From Theristus sp. LFF4_11 (taxonomy: Eukaryota > Nematoda > Chromadorea > Monhysterida > Xyalidae), in NCBI GenBank assembly GCA_030248135.1, contig JASANC010003656.1, positions 79,718 through 143,717 of the forward strand: a DNA stretch of 64,000 nucleotides, written 5' to 3'. The notes beneath the pieces were generated by a model. It had not been told where the DNA came from. It worked only from the letters and a program-made list of their open reading frames with translations, and searched no databases. The position numbers and the translations under genes are program-made. Below, one piece after another: positions 58,894 to 64,000 of this stretch (the first letter of the stretch is position 1; every line of letters starts with the position of its first letter).

Positions 58894-61800
58894 ATGGCAC
58901 CGGGGCACGTCGGCACCATCCTCGTCTTTTATTCGTCCGTAATTTCGTCTGTTCTCGCCTACAATAAATATCGTAGCAAAATCGAGCCTTACAGTTTCGG
59001 TAGGCAAAGTATTACAAAGATTGTGCAACACGATGTAATATCGTCATTGGTCACACTAAAAATTATGCCCCTCTTCATGCATCTTTTGATGTCCCGGACA
59101 AGACACGGTACGGGACGGGACCATACCCGGGCGACGGTGTGGGGTACCAATGTGCGCAGCCCTCAAAACCGGTATGCAGTCTGCAAGAAATTTTTGCGGT
59201 GGCATTTTGGCGACACCGGTTTGAGGGCTCTGTGCAATATTTTGAGGGCTGTGCACTCTTTTGCAAGGCAGCCGGTCCGGTGCAATGGAGCAAAGCTCGC
59301 AAAGTTTGTTCTTGCGGGCTGCACACCGGTTTGAGGGCTACGCGCACATAGGTATTGTGGATTTATTCAAACGTGTCCGGACTAACGTGACGTCATTTTA
59401 TTTAAAAAACGCCGTTTGTCAAAGTACAGCCACTAAAATTTCAGTTTGGTGTGACTGATTCGACATTTACCATTTGTTTACGGGAAGAAATCGGCTAAAC
59501 GGATAGTCTGGTTTGCTGTGAATGACAAGCGCATGTTTTGTGGCACATGACGTCATTTCAGTGGGACACGTTTAAAAAAATAGGCCATACCCCACAAGAC
59601 GAATTTTTAGTATGAACAGTGAACACACACACACCAACCAACGTTAGTATGAACAGGCATTTTGATAATGTTACGCTAAATGTTTCAATCGAAGAAAAGA
59701 ACCGTTGCAGGAATCTTCCTGCAGCCTGACGTCGACCCAGCGTTGCATTTCGCGATCCGCTCGGCGCACTGGCGTCACGGCAATGCGGCGTTTCAAATTG
59801 GCGCCAATTTCACACGTCATTACTCGATTGACCTTCGTCGCGGAACCGTGAACGCGCCCTCGTATCAGTGCGACGCCGTTTGGAATGCCGGTCTGAGCTG
59901 TTTTTTTTGTTCATTAGCCAACTTTGACAATCCGCCGTTTTCAATGCAGATTCAATGACCACTGTGCGTATGCTTATTTTATCGTGAACCTACCGTCGAC
60001 GTCGACCAACCGTGAATCGAAATCGTAGGAAATCTGCTGATTGTGTGCTTTTGAATTAATTGGTTTAACCGTGTTAAACAACGGTGTGACCAATCAGCAT
60101 GCCAGAGATTCAAGTGCCGGAATGTGTAAATTTTTATTGCACATTTTACTGCACGTGATACATTGTACGTCCAATGTATCTCAATTATCTTCTTAACTGG
60201 GGATTCTTATGCGATACATCCCATCCGAAATCGGTTGATCCCGCCACGGGTTTCTGCTAAACTTTGCTGAGAACCCGTCAGGCTTTCTCAACTTTGCTGA
60301 ACTCATGCACTCTGTTTTCTCACGTTTCATCTATTTTCCGTCTCAGTTTGCGGTAAACTAAAGTACGGATTCCTCGCGGCTATCGGCCAAGGCGACTGGC
60401 AGTCGACATTGACGTTCGACAGTCTGGCACGTCACATGCACATGCCCTACATCAACCTGAAGTTGCCGCCGAGGAATCTTCGTTCGTACGATTTTCTTTG
60501 CATTTTTAATTGACTTTGGTCGCCGTACTACATAAATGGATGTATGTTCCGCCACATTCCTGAATCCTGCTGACCCCGAATCAAGTTTATGCCGGTTAAA
60601 AGGACAGAGGAAACGTGCGGTGGCTATCAAATTCGGCCAAACGAAAGATTCAAATATTCTCTCCACGGATAGTCCGTCATAATTTGGCCAAATTGTATTC
60701 CACTCAAAAAGGCGATATCAATAACATTGTTGATTCGAAAATAATTGTTTTTTTTGACAAAAACAACGAGACACAAATGGGCCCGTATTATCGGCTGGTG
60801 CTAGTGGCAACATTTTGTAAACTCGAAAGTTGACATGTCGACAAGTTGTTTGCTCAAAGCTCGATGTTCACTGTCGTCAACTGTCAACTTTCCAGTGTCC
60901 GCACCGCGTTGTATCTCAGCTTTTTTTTGCTTCTCAGACGATCCCTACACATTCAGCGAGTTCACAGTGAGCATGCAGCCGCCGACGCATCAGATTGTGG
61001 CCGAATGGATCCTGTACAAGGGATGGCAAGCGTTCACGTACATGCACGACGGCGGTGATGGTTGGTGGAAAGATATAAAACATCTAAATTGCAGCTCATT
61101 GGTGAAAAAGTAAGCCTATAAATCTTAGAAATAATTGTTTAAAAGCCTATGAGTAAGTGAGTGAGTCACCAATCCAAGTGTAAAAGAACAAGTAACTCAC
61201 TGAAACTTATTTCAATTTTGCTATTGCTCTATTGTGGTAGCGTGTCAGACTATTGTCTGTGCGCTCGGGGGGATCGAGCCCCGTCGAGGGCTGCATGCAT
61301 AGGCATTTAATGACAGAGGAAACACTGACTCTACGCCATTCTGTGTTAGCCCCGGGCTACTGCCAAAAATCGCCGTTCGTTCAAATAACAAGAGTTTTTG
61401 TTCAGCATTAAAAAACGTCGCCTTGATCCATGAGCTTGTGCGGCGCCAGCGACGTACTCCGATGGAGACGGAGGTCATCGAATTGCCTGCCGAGCCTGAT
61501 CATTACGATAAATTCATTTTTCAGTATCACAAAAATCGATTTAATTTAACGTGAGAAGAAAATTGCACGATTGTCTGAATTATATCTAGTGTTTTTTTTG
61601 AATGCCAAGTAAATTCAGTCCTTTGGACAGTGAGTACGCCTCTCAATAAATTACCCAACAAATTGTTGAGTTACCACAGGATAGCTTAAGAAAATTTGGC
61701 ATTTTTTTACAATTATGAACGACAATATGCTGCACCTGCGCGATTCTGCTGAGCTATTTCTGTGATACATTGTACCTCAACAATTTGAGTGTTGAGTAAT

Positions 61801-63520
61801 TTGTTGAGTAGGCGTTGTGAATCTAAAAAATGGAAGTTGTGGACAGACAAAACGGGCGCGCAGGATTTACATTTAAATACCTTAAGTATCATTTATTACT
61901 TAAGGCATTTAAGGCCATATCATTCATGAAGCAGCATTTAGTGACCACCTTTAACACAGCTACGTGTCACTGAATACTGCTTCATGAATGCCGCATAACG
62001 CTCCTCTTTGAATGAACGCTGGTGGAAACGCAGTTTTCAATTTTTTCTTCACAAAATTCTGTTTTTTTCGTGCACACTATACACTTCGTTCATTTTTCAC
62101 ACAGGAGTGCCTTTCACGTTTTGTTTCACTTGTCAACCGCAGCACGCCTCAGCTCGATAGTGTCTGCCCTCGAGCATGTGTCCATGCAAACGCCAAATCG
62201 CTTCCATTACGTTATGGTCGACTATGTGAGTGGTTTTTTTGCATTATTTTTTGCATGTTTTTTAAATAAACGCGGGTATCTTGAATATCGAGTCTGCTCC
62301 GTAGCTCTCACCCTCACTCAAATCGGCGTTTTTTGCTCAAAATGTTTTTTTTTCTGACTGGAGGACTGAAAAAAATGTTTTTTTATAACATTGCACATGA
62401 CTGGAGCTTTGAAACCGAGCCCGAATGCTAGAAGAAGAACTTTATTTGAAAAAGAAGTTTGAAATGAAAATTTTGCAAAAATTTACTGCAAAAGCTTGAC
62501 AAACAGATACACTGCGGCACTGAGTGGTGACATACAGAAAAAGAATTCACAGAAAAACCTGGAGACAATTTTTTTTGTCAGTACTGCAAGGCTGACCGGC
62601 TACAATTGTGCTATACCGTAAAAACTGAACTGTCAATTTCAAAATAAAATGACCTTTTTGAAAAATCCAATCACATTGAACCGTTCTCAGGATATCAACC
62701 CGAAGGATGTGACGCGACTACGAAAGAGGTTCGCGAACTGCACCACATTTCATTTGACCGATCGTGACTCAGAGCGATTCGAAAACTGGCAACGCGAGTA
62801 TTACGACTTTCTGCGGGTCGACTGGTACGAAACGAAGGAGTCACAGCTGGCTGATGATCGTCAGCTGCACCTGGACACGAAAATGCCTGTCAGGCTGAAC
62901 GATTTTTTATTTCTTGTTGTCAAAATCACATTCTGTTGTCACCGTAGGTAGTAGCGCACGTTAGATTCGTTGTCGGTGCGTTCGGGGGATCGAGCCCCGC
63001 AGGAGGGGTGTATAGACACTTAATGACAGAAAAAACACTCGATGGGCACCCTACTCAACGGGCGTTCTGAAGTCTTTTCTGGGTTAGCCCTTGGCAAAAA
63101 ACATCGCTAAAAAATTCCACCGTTCGTACGTTCATTCGTTCGTACAATTCGGAATAGATTAAACGTTAAAAAGGCCCGTTTATGCGCATGCGGCACGGCA
63201 AGGCACGTCACGTACAAACGGGCCTTCAATGTTACTATGTTTGTTTGAGTTTCATTTGATTTTCGTTTTCATTTTGCCAGTTCGGTTTCGGTTTCCAGGC
63301 GGAAGCGATCCTGCTGCACGACGCGCTCGAGCTGGCGGTCGCCGGCGTGCAGAACGCCGAACGCAAGCGCACGGCCAACGTCAGCGCGCTGTACCACCGC
63401 GGAAAGTTTACCAACCGAAATCAAGCCGGCCTTTTCTGTAATCCGACCGAGGACATCGCGTCCAAGTATCGCACGCGGCCATTTCAACCGTTTCAGTTTG
63501 GTCGACAAATCAGCCGCGCC
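58894..63520 (+). CDS. Ionotropic glutamate receptor, amino-terminal domain (3' end outside the window)
   Basis: Eight exons: 58894-58999, 59711-59890, 60347-60481, 60938-61060, 61406-61550, 62105-62225, 62691-62888, and 63299 (or 63281) to about 63502-63525. All phases agree through exon 8. Exon 1 gives a signal peptide (MAPGHVGTILVFYSS then VISSVLA) and its phase-1 donor joins correctly to the next exon; it is the least certain exon. The following frames read as the type I periplasmic-binding-protein fold of glutamate receptor amino-terminal domains: GIFLQPDVDPALHFA, a Cys-containing QCDAVWNAVCG block, QSLADAM-like LTFDSLARHMHMPYI, DPYTFSEFTVSMQPP, AEWILYKGWQAFTYMHD, RFHYVMVDY and ILLHDALELAVAGVQ, then the C-containing region before the linker to the channel core. 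About 400 residues are visible; ligand-binding and membrane parts are beyond the window. Subtype (AMPA/kainate versus other) cannot be decided. Confidence 0.85.
59151..59348. mobile_element. 200-bp MITE with GCGCAGCCCTCAAAACCGG ends
   Basis: TGTGCGCAGCCCTCAAAACC at the left and the inverted GGTTTGAGGGCTACGCGCAC at the right form inverted ends of about 25 bases. A third internal GGTTTGAGGGCT lies at about 59218. It abuts the CRE-MITE at 59351 in intron 1 of the receptor gene. Confidence 0.65.
59351..59591 (-). mobile_element. CRE-MITE in intron 1 of the second glutamate receptor gene
   Basis: GGTATTGTGGATTTATTCAA at the left and TAAAAAAATAGGCCATACC at the right. Both TGACGTCA palindromes are intact. 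Orientation opposite to the copy at 57869. Confidence 0.85.
61235..61400 (+). repeat. tRNA-derived SINE in receptor intron 4
   Basis: GTGGTAGCGTGTCAGA resembles a tRNA D-arm/A-box region and GGGATCGAGCCCC fits the B-box consensus GWTCRANNC. Then follow CATTTAATGACAGAGGAAAC and a CGTTCGTTC tail. It ends only about 5 bases before the polypyrimidine tract of exon 5 (61406). Confidence 0.7.
61629..61815. repeat. Fold-back MITE in receptor intron 5
   Basis: TACGCCTCTCAATAAATTAC at the left and GTAATTTGTTGAGTAGGCGT at the right are inverted ends; inner segments CAACAAATTGTTGAG and CTCAACAATTTGAG also pair, as do GATAGCT and AGCTATTT. Confidence 0.6.
61919..61990. repeat. Long hairpin in receptor intron 5
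   Basis: ATTCATGAAGCAGCATTTAG and its near complement CACTGAATACTGCTTCATGA form a stem of about 25 base pairs around a loop of about 20 bases. A smaller hairpin (CCTTAAGTA with TACTTAAGG) is at 61880-61910. Confidence 0.65.
62943..63152 (+). repeat. tRNA-derived SINE in receptor intron 7
   Basis: GTAGTAGCGCACGTTAGATTC, GGGGGATCGAGCCCCGCAGG and GACACTTAATGACAGAAAAA match the copy at 61235 part by part. The tail is a series of CGTTCGTACGTTCATTCG units. Confidence 0.7.
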
Positions 63521-63718
63521 ATTCGAAACGTTCGTGTCCTGTTTGTTTCTATATTCAGTTTTTTTCTCGGACAAAATCGCTTTTTTATTATTATCGTTAT
63601 TATTTTAGTGCCTGGACTCAATGCGCGCACAAGATATGTACGGTAAACAGTTTCATGCAGGACGCAGGCATTCAAAATTTGCAGAGTGATCCGAGTCTCC
63701 TAATAAGGGCCGAGTCAC

Positions 63719-63800
63719 TTAGGCCATTTTGAGTTGCCATATCAAGATTGAAACTAGTTTCCTTTCTGCGTCTGCACACGCATCGAGTCGTAGAACCTAA
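63719..63800 (+). repeat. Dispersed 75-base repeat (pair with 20351-20425)
   Basis: GGCCATTTTGAGTTGCCATA and GAAACTAGTTTCCTTTCTGC correspond to the segment at 20.35 kb. Function unknown. Confidence 0.5.
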
Positions 63801-64000
63801 AAAATAATAGCAGTTGGTCATTTTGTTTGCTTGTTTTGCTAATCATTTCGTTTGTTAAAATCTTGTTTTGTACTCTTTGTATTTGTGTTGCTCAGTCAGT
63901 CAGTCAGTTTTATTCTGCAGTGCACGGCATAATACCAGAGAAGTGTAAAACACCATGAGTAGCCAACCATGAGTTGCTTTGTTTAGACCCGTTTTGTCGT

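Noticed and set aside
61235..61300. Functional tRNA gene
   Set aside because: B box is good but the cloverleaf does not close (no matching acceptor stem seen), and the unit recurs with a common 3' body, as a SINE does.

Overview
The window is nuclear DNA from an invertebrate animal. Genes are split into many small exons with GT-AG introns, the intergenic DNA is AT-rich, and the families are animal ones: a cholinesterase-like adhesion protein, a cadherin, and ionotropic glutamate receptors. Gene density, small introns and the MITE load would fit a nematode or another small ecdysozoan, but nothing seen fixes the phylum. There are no bacterial operons, no CRISPR array and no tRNA or rRNA gene.

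Layout. 1-6318 (minus): a ten-exon, membrane-anchored carboxylesterase/cholinesterase-like protein whose catalytic serine is lost (neuroligin/gliotactin type). 6319-22243: no convincing gene. Its left half is plain AT-rich DNA; its right half (about 11.7-18.1 kb and 21-22.2 kb) is a pile of repeats with long G/C runs and a 1.44 kb palindrome. 22244-32150 (plus): nine-exon cytoplasmic tryptophanyl-tRNA synthetase, complete, with introns full of nested DNA transposons. 32151-37010: intergenic, with one TGACGTCA-bearing MITE. 37011-53344 (plus): 33-exon cadherin, about 1721 residues. Its 6.5 kb intron 27 holds a four-exon divergent ionotropic receptor on the opposite strand (50670-48176) and a 3.1 kb composite repeat. 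53345-58893: intergenic, with a second copy of that composite repeat. 58894 to the right edge (plus): the amino-terminal domain of another ionotropic glutamate receptor, cut by the window end.

Reading frames were joined by hand. In each of the four complete genes the exon lengths sum to a multiple of three and all phases agree (672, 435, 1721 and 470 residues). Some donors, and the 5' end of the nested receptor, remain ambiguous and are marked.

Four of the five genes encode proteins of families that act at the cell surface and often at synapses; the synthetase is the housekeeping exception. The most unusual material is the repeat landscape: a MITE family carrying the cAMP-response-element palindrome near its ends, two composite repeats that pair a 150-bp fold-back TIR containing a TATA box with a 149-bp satellite, several hAT-type elements with readable 8-bp target duplications, a tRNA-derived SINE, and nested insertions four layers deep in one intron. 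A second recurrent oddity is splice donors beginning GTC.
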